This document shows, piece by piece, positions 38,101 to 45,630 of a stretch of DNA of 64,000 nt (its first letter is position 1; every line of letters begins with the position of its first letter). Position numbers and translations under genes: made by a program. This DNA comes from Acinetobacter sp. ANC 4648. GTDB taxonomy: Bacteria; Pseudomonadota; Gammaproteobacteria; Pseudomonadales; Moraxellaceae. The notes under the pieces are model-generated. The model saw only the letters and a list, made by a program, of their open reading frames with translations, had not been told where the DNA came from and searched no databases. Location: the NCBI RefSeq assembly GCF_002135345.1, contig NZ_NEGI01000002.1, forward strand, positions 434,001 through 498,000, read 5' to 3'.

Positions 38101-38870
38101 CCATCTACTCGATCTAGGCCTTTGCTTTCATCTTCTGCTGTGCTCGGATCATCTGTTTTTATTCGACCCAAGCTATCTGTTGCATCGACTGGCTTACCAT
38201 TGCGGTCTGTGGTGATTGCCGTTAGCGTCAAATCGCCATCCGCAAACGTCGTTGGAACGTCTGCCGTATAACTGCCATCTGGATTGACCGTGGTTTCTAC
38301 GGTTGCTGTGAGTGGCTGACCCTCTGCTGTTTGGCCGGTAATCTGAATCGTGACTTTGGAACCTGCAGCGACATCCGTTGTAGCACCAGTAATTTGACCG
38401 TGTGTATCGACCTTCACCGTAATCGCACCATCTACTCGATCTATATCTGGAGATTTATGGTCATCTTTATTCGCAGTAATAACACCACCTATAACTGCTC
38501 CACCCACAACTCCGCCAATAATCCAAGGTAAACCACCTAAACTTGAGCTAGTCGCAGGCAATAATGCTTCGAGACCAGCTATTTCCTTAAATGAAGAAAC
38601 ACCATCAAGCCAGAGTAATACACAATTATCTTCTTCAAAAACAAGATCAGAAACCAAGCCATCTTCATAATTTTTAAAGAAATTTTCAATAATTACAACT
38701 TCGCCATTTTTAAGGTGAATTACCAACGTTGTGCCTTGCTGGCTAAACTCTGCGACATCATCACGATGCAGTTTGGTATGAATAATTGATGCTTCACTCA
38801 AAACCAGTTGAGAGCTATCAAATTCAGCTTTCTGTAGTGAGTCTTTTTCTATAACCGTAAATTTTGTCAT
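35109..38870 (-). CDS. Bap/RTX-like type I secreted adhesin with four identical-type repeats
   Basis: This is a predicted surface biofilm adhesin of 1253 aa. Residues 1-110 form a BapA-prefix-like domain, then a glycine-rich hydrophobic patch (about 112-132). Four tandem 109-aa Ig-like repeats (about 143-578) begin with a DRVDGAITVKVDTHGQ-like motif. Two more Ig-like domains follow (about 580-790). A von Willebrand A domain has the MIDAS DTSGS at about 828. RTX calcium-binding nonapeptides (GGAGNDILFGD; GGDGDDIIIAGAGDD) lie at about 1035 and 1112-1147, and an uncleaved type I secretion end closes the protein. No ABC/HlyD/TolC genes are adjacent. It is short for this class, which often exceeds 2000 aa. 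Confidence 0.88.
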   Translation of the reverse strand: MTKFTVIEKDSLQKAEFDSSQLVLSEASIIHTKLHRDDVAEFSQQGTTLVIHLKNGEVVIIENFFKNYEDGLVSDLVFEEDNCVLLWLDGVSSFKEIAGLEALLPATSSSLGGLPWIIGGVVGGAVIGGVITANKDDHKSPDIDRVDGAITVKVDTHGQITGATTDVAAGSKVTIQITGQTAEGQPLTATVETTVNPDGSYTADVPTTFADGDLTLTAITTDRNGKPVDATDSLGRIKTDDPSTAEDESKGLDRVDGAITVKVDTHGQITGATTDVAAGSKVTIQITGQTAEGQPLTATVETTVNPDGSYTADVPATFADGDLTLTAITTDRNGKPVDATDSLGRIKTDDPSTAEDESKGLDRVDGAITVKVDTHGQITGATTDVAAGSKVTIQITGQTAEGQPLTATVETTVNPDGSYTADVPATFADGDLTLTAITTDRNGKPVDATDSLGRIKTDDPSTPEDESKGLDRVDGAITVKVDTHGQITGGTTDVAAGSKVTIQITGQTAEGQPLTATVETTVNPDGSYTADVPATFADGDLTLTAITTDRNGKPVDATDSLGRIKTDDPSTPEDESKGLDRELNVKITGYEDNVVGGKTGVIHHGELTNDNKPTITGTTHNVLEGSILVVKDQHGNEIGRTTVGLNGAWALAETQLKRPLVDGDNKLIATVVDANDKVLSTSETTYDVKVDTVTNAGKPTYQTDTNGQTTVKTQINPDDIDTTDLTSVKLVDEDGNALGGTVHIDNSGNVIFTGVILNGKVPSIQVIDKAGNTDIKVAANVTPELNVESNGNNTIIGGAGDDVLVGDRGGVKTNFVNGKDYNVALILDTSGSMYYPLNSQSAETRMSIAKEGIKLFLDQIAGNAGTTNFTLITFDYAAKSYGSFVVTQNNLNEIFNIIDSIPQENQGTSPEAGFAEAHKWFTQHNNGFENQTYYITDGDPSDKSDAAWKNRDDKFKLIAEESKVFSVGLGEVDLANVKRYDNTDDNGHKIDNWSPTNTGSTQVLETKEALISYMIGGSKNFEPIAVGDDIVEGGAGNDILFGDSVNTDHLTWIGRDVLKNPQYSGYSTLVDYLKAEVTGGIAPTEQQVYGYLKEHFRDFIAADAADPTTKGGNDTIKGGDGDDIIIAGAGDDIVEGGAGDDIISTGRGNDTLIYNVLDAVDATAGNGKDTWVDYEANDKIKFDKDFFVGLLEDQSNISEYIKLDNDNHGNVVMKVDRDGKVGDTHAWSDLLLIEKQGNLNLDDLLHNGQIIIG
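37130..38440 (-). repeat. Four tandem 327-bp coding repeats
   Basis: The marker GATCTA recurs at 37130, 37457, 37784, 38111 and 38438, exactly 327 bp apart. This gives four in-frame units of 109 codons. Units differ at only a few sites, for example PTTFADG versus PATFADG, STAEDES versus STPEDES, and ATTDV versus GTTDV in the last unit. The near identity at DNA level implies recent duplication or ongoing homogenisation. Confidence 0.95.
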
Positions 38871-39195
38871 GGATTCTTACCTTAAACTTTAATTCGTACA
38901 AAATGATCTATTTTTAAATTTTACGAATATCAGTAATTTCAGCAGTTACACGACTATCTACCTACAAGCATTTCTTCAAAAATTTGCATAGCAAAATTCT
39001 CAAACAGCCATTTATTACAAAACTGAGCTTTGTTTGAATTTGCTTTATAAACTGAGTTTTTAGTAATGCTTTTGAAGTGTATAAACAATTTTTTGACAAC
39101 AGTTATCCATAGATCAATCTTTTCAGTTTTAAAAGAGTATCTATGGACAGGTTAATCATACTTATAGATAGAATAGATGTAATTGCTTGAATTTT
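38871..39195. promoter_or_regulatory. Adhesin upstream region with a long hairpin
   Basis: About 325 bp between the lipoprotein gene stop and the adhesin start. It contains TCCATAGAT (39106-39114) and ATCTATGGA (39139-39147), perfect inverted 9-mers, with an inner TCTTTT / AAAAGA stem. No T run follows on the minus strand, so it may be a regulatory site or RNA structure rather than a terminator. The rest is AT-rich. Confidence 0.45.
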
Positions 39196-39618
39196 TTACT
39201 GAGATTGCAATGTATCCATATGGATAATAAAAGGCTTACCGTCTTTATCTACTGAAAGAATGAATTCACGATTGGTTAGCTCATCATCAATTTTGATATC
39301 AATTTCATGGCTATCACATTTGGCAGTACAGTTTTTTACTTTTAAAGTATAAGTATTTGGATATAAGTTATAGTTCGCTTGATTGTTTATATAAAATGTT
39401 CCGGCCTTAAAATCATCCACATAAAAACTGATTGGACATTCTTGCTGCTTAGCAGAATCTTCACCACATAGTTTTTTATCTCTTTTAACATGGATAACCT
39501 GATTTTTTTCTGCACTTTTTTCTTGAAAAAGTAAATTTACAGGTCTTTTATAATTTGAAGACATACTACAAGCCGTAAGAATAATAGCAACTGCACTAAC
39601 ACTTATAATTTTTAGCAA
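39196..39618 (-). CDS. Small putative lipoprotein, 140 aa
   Basis: I do not recognise the family. The N-terminus is a lipoprotein signal with lipobox ILTAC (Cys at residue 17) followed by SMSSNY, so outer-membrane sorting is likely. The mature part is mostly beta-like. It has four or five further Cys residues, including KLCGEDSAKQQECP and NCTAKCDSHE, which could form disulfides in the periplasm. It lies upstream of the adhesin gene in the same direction with about 325 bp between, and both sit in the block bracketed by direct repeats. Confidence 0.75.
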   Translation of the reverse strand: MLKIISVSAVAIILTACSMSSNYKRPVNLLFQEKSAEKNQVIHVKRDKKLCGEDSAKQQECPISFYVDDFKAGTFYINNQANYNLYPNTYTLKVKNCTAKCDSHEIDIKIDDELTNREFILSVDKDGKPFIIHMDTLQSQ

Positions 39619-40029
39619 GACAAAACACCCTAAGCATAAAAAATGATAAACAATTCACAATTTTATATATTAATGTCATTTTTTGCAATGTATTTCCTAT
39701 ATATTGAAAATATTGTCTATTGGGACATTCTATTTTTTAGCTATCTGCCAACCATATAAAAAGCGAATCTTTTACTGATCTAAGTGTATTTTTTTTAATA
39801 TTTTCTCTATTTAAGAATTATTTTTCATACTTTTAGATTTAGATTATAATTTGTAAAAATCTAACTATTATAAATAAACTCAGTACCTTATCGTTAGTTT
39901 AAATATTTAAAATGCATAAATATTATTTACGATCGGTAGCACATCCTTATGGTATACATCTAGCGATTGCACCAATAGCCAAATATATGATTAACTCCAC
40001 AAATCTTCCCTATCCTTCTCCGCTTTAAC
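39619..40029. other. AT-rich intergenic region before birA
   Basis: About 410 bp, very AT-rich. Its only distinct content is the remnant of the TauE-type gene start at 39964-40010, just before birA. birA has no strong ribosome site. Confidence 0.45.
39964..40010 (-). pseudogene. Direct repeat copy B: relic of a TauE-type gene 5' end
   Basis: On the minus strand this reads a GGGAAG-like ribosome site, GTG, then codons for ELIIYLAIGAIA. That is nearly the same as the start of the gene at 34555 (ELIIYLAIGALA). Similarity stops after about 13 codons, followed by stops. It is a decayed fragment or insertion scar. Confidence 0.7.
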
Positions 40030-40782
40030 ATGGATTTAGAGACTCGTCATCTTCGACAATTATTAAGTAATGCACAGCAACTTCCCGAAGTCCTGTTGCT
40101 AAAACAAAGCACCACTTCGACCAATGATGATGTGCGAGAAATTGCACAAAATGGTATCAAAACCATTTTGGTCTGTAGTGAAATGCAGACCCAAGGACGC
40201 GGTCAACACCAACGTACATGGATCTCTCCCGTCGGTAATATTTATTTGAGCACATTACTCGAAACACGAACTGCCTTAGATGGCCGGTTAGCTTTAGAAA
40301 TTGGTTTAAATGTACTACAAAGTCCAAGTCTAAAAGCACTCAAGCACTTACAAATCAAATGGCCAAATGACCTATATAGCCCACAAGGGAAATGGGGAGG
40401 AATTTTAGTTGAACCAATTTCTCCGCATCAAGCGATTGTCGGAATTGGTCTCAATCTAATGCCATTACCACCAGATCAAATTGATCAACAAACCACGTCC
40501 GTAATGCAATTAGGAGTGCAATACCCCAACCGTATTCAAATAATTAGTGAAATATATTTAGCCATTCAGCAAGCTGGGCAATGGTTTGACCATGGCTGTT
40601 ATAATTTAGCTGCACGTTTTAATCACTATGCTGCTTTTATGGATCAGAATGTTCATTTTGAACAAGTGAAAGGCCCTATATCGGGAGTTTTCAGAGGTAT
40701 TTCCGATGATGGTTCTGTCAATTTAGAAACAGCTCAAGGTTTGGTGAATGTCTATCAAGGACGTTTACGTTTAGCCGATTAA
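40030..40782 (+). CDS. birA: Biotin-[acetyl-CoA-carboxylase] ligase, lacking the DNA-binding domain
   Basis: The enzyme activates biotin and attaches it to the carboxylase carrier subunit. It has 250 aa. The catalytic domain shows STTSTNDDVRE, the biotin/AMP loop QGRGQHQRTW, KWPNDLY and the KWGGILVE block, with the C-terminal SH3-like domain (about 200-248). The N-terminal winged helix of Escherichia coli BirA is missing. This is therefore a monofunctional ligase that cannot repress the bio operon as BirA does there. It is followed by coaX after 35 nt. Confidence 0.93.
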   Translation: MDLETRHLRQLLSNAQQLPEVLLLKQSTTSTNDDVREIAQNGIKTILVCSEMQTQGRGQHQRTWISPVGNIYLSTLLETRTALDGRLALEIGLNVLQSPSLKALKHLQIKWPNDLYSPQGKWGGILVEPISPHQAIVGIGLNLMPLPPDQIDQQTTSVMQLGVQYPNRIQIISEIYLAIQQAGQWFDHGCYNLAARFNHYAAFMDQNVHFEQVKGPISGVFRGISDDGSVNLETAQGLVNVYQGRLRLAD

Positions 40783-40817
40783 TATTGTGATTAGACCAAG
40801 AAGTAAAAGGCACTGAA

Positions 40818-41549
40818 ATGAAAGAATTATGGCTAGATATTGGTAATACGCGTCTTAAATACTGGATCACTGAAAATGGTGGGGTATTGGAACATGTGGC
40901 AGAAATGCACTTGCAATCCCCCGCAGATTTATTACTAGGCTTGATTCAACATTTTAAAAGTTTAGATTTACATCGTGTCGGTATTTCTTCAGTTCAAGAT
41001 CAAAAAAACAATGATCGTATTATTCAAATTTTAGGCTTACTGGATATTCCCGTAACGTTTGCCAAAGTCCATGCAGAATATTCAGGTTTAATTTGTGGCT
41101 ATGATCAGGTTGATCAACTCGGTATTGATCGCTGGTTGCAAGTTTTGGCCGTCGCAGAGGCAGAGCAAAACCTATGCATCATTAGCTGTGGTACTGCATT
41201 AACGATCGATTTAACAGCAGGTTTACAACATTTGGGTGGCTATATCCTACCGAATCTTTATTTACAAAGAGATTCACTCATTCAAAATACCAAAGGTATT
41301 AAAATTCCAGATGTGGCCTTTTCTGAACTAAATCCTGGAAGGAATACGATTGATGCCGTGCATCACGGTATTTTGTTAGGCCTAGTCAGTACCATACGTC
41401 AAGTCATGCAGCAGTCTCCTCGCCAATTAATTCTGACTGGTGGTGACTCAATATTATTTGCCAAATTTTTACCAGAATTTAGTCCGAGTATTGAAACTGA
41501 TTTATTGCTCAAGGGTTTACAGCTTTATATTAAAAACCAAAAGATATAA
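40818..41549 (+). CDS. coaX: Type III pantothenate kinase
   Basis: This kinase carries out the first step of CoA synthesis. It has 243 aa with the ASKHA fold. The phosphate loop [11 protein letters not shown] contains Asp7. GIDRW contains the catalytic Asp104, followed by CGTALTIDL and LTGGDS. The birA-coaX pair is conserved in many proteobacteria. It ends at a bidirectional terminator facing ffh. Confidence 0.94.
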   Translation: MKELWLDIGNTRLKYWITENGGVLEHVAEMHLQSPADLLLGLIQHFKSLDLHRVGISSVQDQKNNDRIIQILGLLDIPVTFAKVHAEYSGLICGYDQVDQLGIDRWLQVLAVAEAEQNLCIISCGTALTIDLTAGLQHLGGYILPNLYLQRDSLIQNTKGIKIPDVAFSELNPGRNTIDAVHHGILLGLVSTIRQVMQQSPRQLILTGGDSILFAKFLPEFSPSIETDLLLKGLQLYIKNQKI

Positions 41550-41596
41550 TTTTGATTAAAACTGAAATAATCCAGTCATCAAAATCATCCAGATAT

Positions 41597-41628
41597 AAAA
41601 AAGATGCGATTAGCGCATCTTTTTTTAA
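41597..41628. terminator. Bidirectional terminator between coaX and ffh
   Basis: AAAAAAGATGCG / CGCATCTTTTTTT with loop ATTAG, flanked by A and T runs. Confidence 0.9.
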
Positions 41629-41645
41629 GTCAACAATAGAAGTGA

Positions 41646-43052
41646 TTACTTCTTATTATTTCCACCGAACAATGGTCCCATACCCCCACCACCGCCGAAT
41701 TGTTTTTGCATACCACCCAATGAACGCATCATTTTTGCCATACCCGATGGGTTAGCAAATTTTTTCATCATTTTCGCCATTTGGCTATGTTGTTTAATGA
41801 GTTTATTGACTTCGGTCACTTCCATACCACAGCCAGCTGCAATACGTTTTTTACGACTTGGGTTCATCAAGTCTGGGTTACGGCGCTCTTTAATGGTCAT
41901 CGATTGGATAATCGCTTCCATTTTTTTCACTTGCTTTTCAGGGTTCGCTTGCGCAATCGCATCTTGAATCCCTGAATTACTCATGCCTGGCAACTTGTCT
42001 AAGAAGCCCATCATGCCGCCCATATTATTCATTTGTTCAAATTGCATCAGCATATCTTCAAAATTGAAGCTTCCGCCTTTTTGCAATTTTTTCGCCATTT
42101 TTTCAGCTTTTTCTTTGTCGATTTTACGTTCAACTTCTTCGACTAAAGAAAGTACATCACCCATGCCTAAAATACGTTGTGCTATACGCTCAGGATGGAA
42201 TGGCTCTAAAGCATCGAGTTTTTCACCCATGCCTAAGAATTTAATTGGCTTACCAGTAATCGCACGCACTGAAAGTGCAGCACCACCACGGGCATCGCCA
42301 TCCGTTTTAGTTAGAATTACACCCGTTAATGGCAAAGCATCATTAAAGGCTTTGGCAGTATTGGCTGCATCCTGCCCAGTCATGGCATCGACTACGAATA
42401 ATGTTTCAGTCGGATTAATCGCAGCATGTAATGCTTTAATTTCGTCCATCATGTCTTCATCGACATGTAAACGACCCGCAGTATCGACAATTAAGACATC
42501 AGCAAACTGAATTTTTGCTTGTTCAATGGCACGTGTGACAATGCTTATTGGCTTTTCATCAGCACTAGATTCTAAGAAAATAGCACCGACTTCGCCTGAC
42601 ACAGTTTGTAACTGTTTAATGGCTGCAGGACGATAGACATCGGCAGAAACCATCGCTACTTTTTTCTTTTGACGTTCTTTTAAGAAGCGTGCAAGCTTCG
42701 CGGCAGTTGTGGTTTTACCCGCACCTTGCAAGCCTGCAAGCAGAATCACTACTGGTGGTTTCGCCGCTAAATCTAGGCTTTCATTCGCCTCACCCATCAT
42801 TTTGGTGAGTTCGTCATGGACGATTTTTACAAACGCTTGCCCAGGTGAAAGCTGAGTCATGACTTCTTGACCCAATGCCTCTTCCTTAACTTTCGCGATA
42901 AACTCACGAGTTACAGGCAAAGCAACATCGGCTTCAAGCAGTGCCATACGCACTTCACGTAGGGTGTCTTTAATATTGTCTTCGGTCAGTTGCCCTGAGC
43001 CAGTAACATTTCTTAAACTCTGCGTGAGTCGTTCTGTTAAGGTATCAAACAT
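41646..43052 (-). CDS. ffh: Signal recognition particle protein Ffh
   Basis: This is the SRP GTPase that targets nascent membrane proteins. It has 468 aa. The N domain is at about 1-90. The G domain has the P-loop GLQGAGKTTT (107-116), DTAGR, TKTDGDARGGAAL and the closing GMGEKLDALEPFHP. The methionine-rich M domain (about 300-440, MLMQFEQMNNMGGMMGF) binds signal peptides and 4.5S RNA. It ends in a Gly-rich tail. It is divergent from the CcsA-like gene, a conserved neighbour. Confidence 0.96.
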   Translation of the reverse strand: MFDTLTERLTQSLRNVTGSGQLTEDNIKDTLREVRMALLEADVALPVTREFIAKVKEEALGQEVMTQLSPGQAFVKIVHDELTKMMGEANESLDLAAKPPVVILLAGLQGAGKTTTAAKLARFLKERQKKKVAMVSADVYRPAAIKQLQTVSGEVGAIFLESSADEKPISIVTRAIEQAKIQFADVLIVDTAGRLHVDEDMMDEIKALHAAINPTETLFVVDAMTGQDAANTAKAFNDALPLTGVILTKTDGDARGGAALSVRAITGKPIKFLGMGEKLDALEPFHPERIAQRILGMGDVLSLVEEVERKIDKEKAEKMAKKLQKGGSFNFEDMLMQFEQMNNMGGMMGFLDKLPGMSNSGIQDAIAQANPEKQVKKMEAIIQSMTIKERRNPDLMNPSRKKRIAAGCGMEVTEVNKLIKQHSQMAKMMKKFANPSGMAKMMRSLGGMQKQFGGGGGMGPLFGGNNKK

Positions 43053-43195
43053 TGCAAAATCCGCTTAAAATGGTTGTTGCAAAAAAATCTTTCTTAAAAT
43101 AGAAAATTTATGCATAAGATGCTATAGGATACTTTAGTTCGCATGGAATTTATATCTCATAACATGAATATTCATCATCCTGAAAAAGGTTTGAC

Positions 43196-44005
43196 ATGAT
43201 TAGCCTGCCCTTGGTTTACACGATTTTAGCATTAATTGCCTATACCACTTCTTTTTGGTATTTGTTTATGCACTTAATGTCTAAGCGTCCGTCAAACCCG
43301 TGGTTTATTGCTGTCATTTCAAGTTTAGGACTGATTTTACATGCAAGTGTATTATATATCGACATGGTTACGCCACAAGGCATTAACTATGATGTATTTA
43401 ATTTAATGTCATTTACATCAGCCTTAATGCTGTTATTGAGTCTGTTGTATAGTACCTATCGACCTGTCGCTTCTTTAAACCTGATTGGAATCCCTGTTGC
43501 TGCATTGGGACTGATTTTAGGATTTAGCTTTAGTAAAGCCAATCAATTTATCGAACAACACTCTCTAGGTTTAGACATTCATATTATTTTGTCTTTATCT
43601 GCTTATGCTGTGTTACTGATGGCAACTATCCATGCTGTCCTCCTCTGGTTTCAAAACCGAGAGCTAAAGAAAAAACAAAAAAATCGAATTTGGTTCAATT
43701 TCTTGCCTCCACTTCAAGCCATGGAATCGCTCTTATTTGATATCTTGATTACAGGTTTTGCACTGCTTACATTGGCTTTAGGCTTTGGATTTTTTACCAT
43801 TGATAATTTCTTTGCTCAACATTTAGCCCACAAAACAGCCTTTAGTATTGTTTCTTGGTTTGTTTATGGTGCATTGCTCATTGGTCACTGTAAATTTGGT
43901 TGGCGTGGACAAAAAGCGATTCGATTTACCCTACTTGGCTTCTTTTTATTGGCAGTCGGTTTTATTGGGAGCAAGTTTGTTTTAGAGATGATTTTACATC
44001 GATAG
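43196..44005 (+). CDS. ypjD: CcsA-like inner membrane protein (YpjD family)
   Basis: The protein has 269 aa and about eight membrane helices of the cytochrome c assembly (CcsA/CcmC) superfamily. It resembles Escherichia coli YpjD, which also neighbours ffh. Several His residues in or near helices (for example in LILHASVLY, DIHIILSL and AHKTAFSIVSW) are candidate heme ligands. The usual WWD heme-handling motif of true CcsA is not seen. Role is uncertain. Confidence 0.85.
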   Translation: MISLPLVYTILALIAYTTSFWYLFMHLMSKRPSNPWFIAVISSLGLILHASVLYIDMVTPQGINYDVFNLMSFTSALMLLLSLLYSTYRPVASLNLIGIPVAALGLILGFSFSKANQFIEQHSLGLDIHIILSLSAYAVLLMATIHAVLLWFQNRELKKKQKNRIWFNFLPPLQAMESLLFDILITGFALLTLALGFGFFTIDNFFAQHLAHKTAFSIVSWFVYGALLIGHCKFGWRGQKAIRFTLLGFFLLAVGFIGSKFVLEMILHR

Positions 44006-44123
44006 TTTTCATCCTTTCTTTTGAACTCACCTTTTCAAAGTGAGTGTGGGAAGCATTTAAAAACTAGACAATATTCTACAAAATGCGTATAACGCAGGTT
44101 TTCTATCATTAGGTAATATCACG

Positions 44124-45056
44124 TTGAAACTCATCCTCGCGCCCATGGAAGGCTTAACCGATCCTATCATGCGTGATGTACTTACACATGTCGGCAGCTT
44201 TGATTGGTGTGTAACCGAGTTTATTCGTGTCACTGATTCAGTACTCCCTGATCATGTGTATCATAACTATTGTCCCGAATTATTGCATGATGGTAAAACT
44301 GCATCTGGTACGCCAGTACATGTGCAATTTTTAGGAAATAATCCTGAAATTTTAGCAGCTAATGCGGTTAAAGCAGTAGAGCTGGGTGCGCCAGCAATTG
44401 ATATGAACTTTGGTTGTCCCGCCAAAACCGTCAACCGCCACCGTGGTGGCTCTGTGCTACTAGATGAACCTGAAGTGGTTTACCAACTGATCAAGGCTGT
44501 TCGCGAGGCTGTTCCGAGCCATATTCCTGTTTCAGCAAAAATGCGCCTTGGATATATGGATCGAAACTTTACGCTAGAAAATGCCCATGCCATTCAAGAT
44601 GCTGGTGCTGCTTGGGTGACAGTACATGCGCGCACCAAGGCCGAAGGTTATACCCCACCTGCATTTTGGGATCAGTTACAACCCATTCGTGAAGCACTGA
44701 CAATTAATGTGATTGCTAATGGTGAAATCTGGACCAATACCGATGCTAAACAATGTCGTTTAGAATCTGGTTGTGACGATTTAATGATTGGTCGCGGTGC
44801 AGTGACTACACCAGATTTAACCCAATGTATTCGTCAAAATACAGATGAACCACTGATGAGATGGAATGAACTATTAGTACTTCAAGTTCGTTTTTTAAGT
44901 GGCCCTTATAAAAAAGAAATTAATATGGTGGGACGGTATAAACAATGGGTGGGCATGATGTCTAAGCACTATCCTGAAGCCAAAGTTTTGTGGGATGAAA
45001 TTAAACGCCTGAAAAAGTTAGATGAAATTATCGAAAAAGTGCAATTACAACGTTAA
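44124..45056 (+). CDS. dusC: tRNA-dihydrouridine synthase C
   Basis: This flavoenzyme reduces a uridine (U16 in Escherichia coli) in tRNA. It has 310 aa. The TIM barrel starts at LILAPMEG. The catalytic Cys98 lies in DMNFGCPAKTVN, followed by HARTKAEGY, VIANGEIWT and MIGRGAV. The start is TTG at 44124, with AGGTAA about 9 nt upstream. No ATG in frame would keep the first strand of the barrel. The DusC subfamily is assigned from similarity in the CITEF/RV-like N-terminal block and the C-terminal RYKQW segment. Confidence 0.93.
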   Translation: MKLILAPMEGLTDPIMRDVLTHVGSFDWCVTEFIRVTDSVLPDHVYHNYCPELLHDGKTASGTPVHVQFLGNNPEILAANAVKAVELGAPAIDMNFGCPAKTVNRHRGGSVLLDEPEVVYQLIKAVREAVPSHIPVSAKMRLGYMDRNFTLENAHAIQDAGAAWVTVHARTKAEGYTPPAFWDQLQPIREALTINVIANGEIWTNTDAKQCRLESGCDDLMIGRGAVTTPDLTQCIRQNTDEPLMRWNELLVLQVRFLSGPYKKEINMVGRYKQWVGMMSKHYPEAKVLWDEIKRLKKLDEIIEKVQLQR

Positions 45057-45073
45057 ACGATTCAAATTAAAAC

Positions 45074-45109
45074 GAAGCCTTTGATTTATCAAGTTCAAAG
45101 GTTTCTTCA
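45074..45109 (+). terminator. Probable terminator after dusC
   Basis: GAAGCCTTTGA / TCAAAGGTTTC is an 11-bp stem with one G-U pair. The tail after it is only moderately T-rich. Confidence 0.6.
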
Positions 45110-45213
45110 TTTACTCAAAACTTTTAAAAATATAGCTCATTCTATCGAATGGAATATATATTGAACTAAATCAAATAGATTACCTTCAAGAAGCTAAGCC
45201 CAGTTTTTAATCT

Positions 45214-45618
45214 TTAAAAATGACGACTAATAATATCCCCGTTGAAATTTAAGCAATCCTCAACCCGTGTTCTCTGAATCGCTGAGAGGTCTTCCAAATT
45301 AAACCATCGATATTCTGAATGCTCGTTACTTAAATGTATTTGAGCATTTTCAGCTAAATGACAACGGAAAATAAATACATGTGAAGTCACCACCGAATGA
45401 AAATAGACACCAGATAAATAATCAATCTGTATATCACAAGCCATTTCTTCTCGACACTCACGAAGCAACGCATCACGAATAGTTTCCCCCATATCGAGAC
45501 CACCACCAGGCAAACCCCATGAACCAGCAGCATAAGTTGCTTTAAGTAATAAAACTTGTCCACAAGCATTGCTAATCACCGCATGAGAACTCAGACGATA
45601 TAAATCATTAAATTCCAT
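45214..45618 (-). CDS. NUDIX hydrolase
   Basis: This is a pyrophosphohydrolase of 134 aa, acting on an unknown nucleoside-diphosphate derivative. The Nudix box reads GGLDMGETIRDALLRECREEMA. It keeps the G-x5-E-x7-R-E-x2-E-E core but has Ala in place of the final conserved Gly. It starts at 45618 with GAGG 6 nt upstream; the four extra upstream codons are unlikely. The ribosome site overlaps the stop of the ltrA-like gene, so the two genes are probably one unit. Confidence 0.85.
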   Translation of the reverse strand: MEFNDLYRLSSHAVISNACGQVLLLKATYAAGSWGLPGGGLDMGETIRDALLRECREEMACDIQIDYLSGVYFHSVVTSHVFIFRCHLAENAQIHLSNEHSEYRWFNLEDLSAIQRTRVEDCLNFNGDIISRHF

Positions 45619-45630
45619 ACGAAACCTCAA

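Noticed and set aside
37130-38440. CRISPR-like regular spacing
   Set aside because: The 327-bp period is in-frame coding repeats of an adhesin, not short repeats with unique spacers.
39104-39112. DnaA-box-like TTATCCATA upstream of the adhesin
   Set aside because: One mismatch, single copy, and it falls inside the palindrome reported there. No reason to infer an origin or DnaA control.
41552-41755. 67-codon open frame after coaX
   Set aside because: It runs across the bidirectional terminator and into the ffh coding sequence on the opposite strand.
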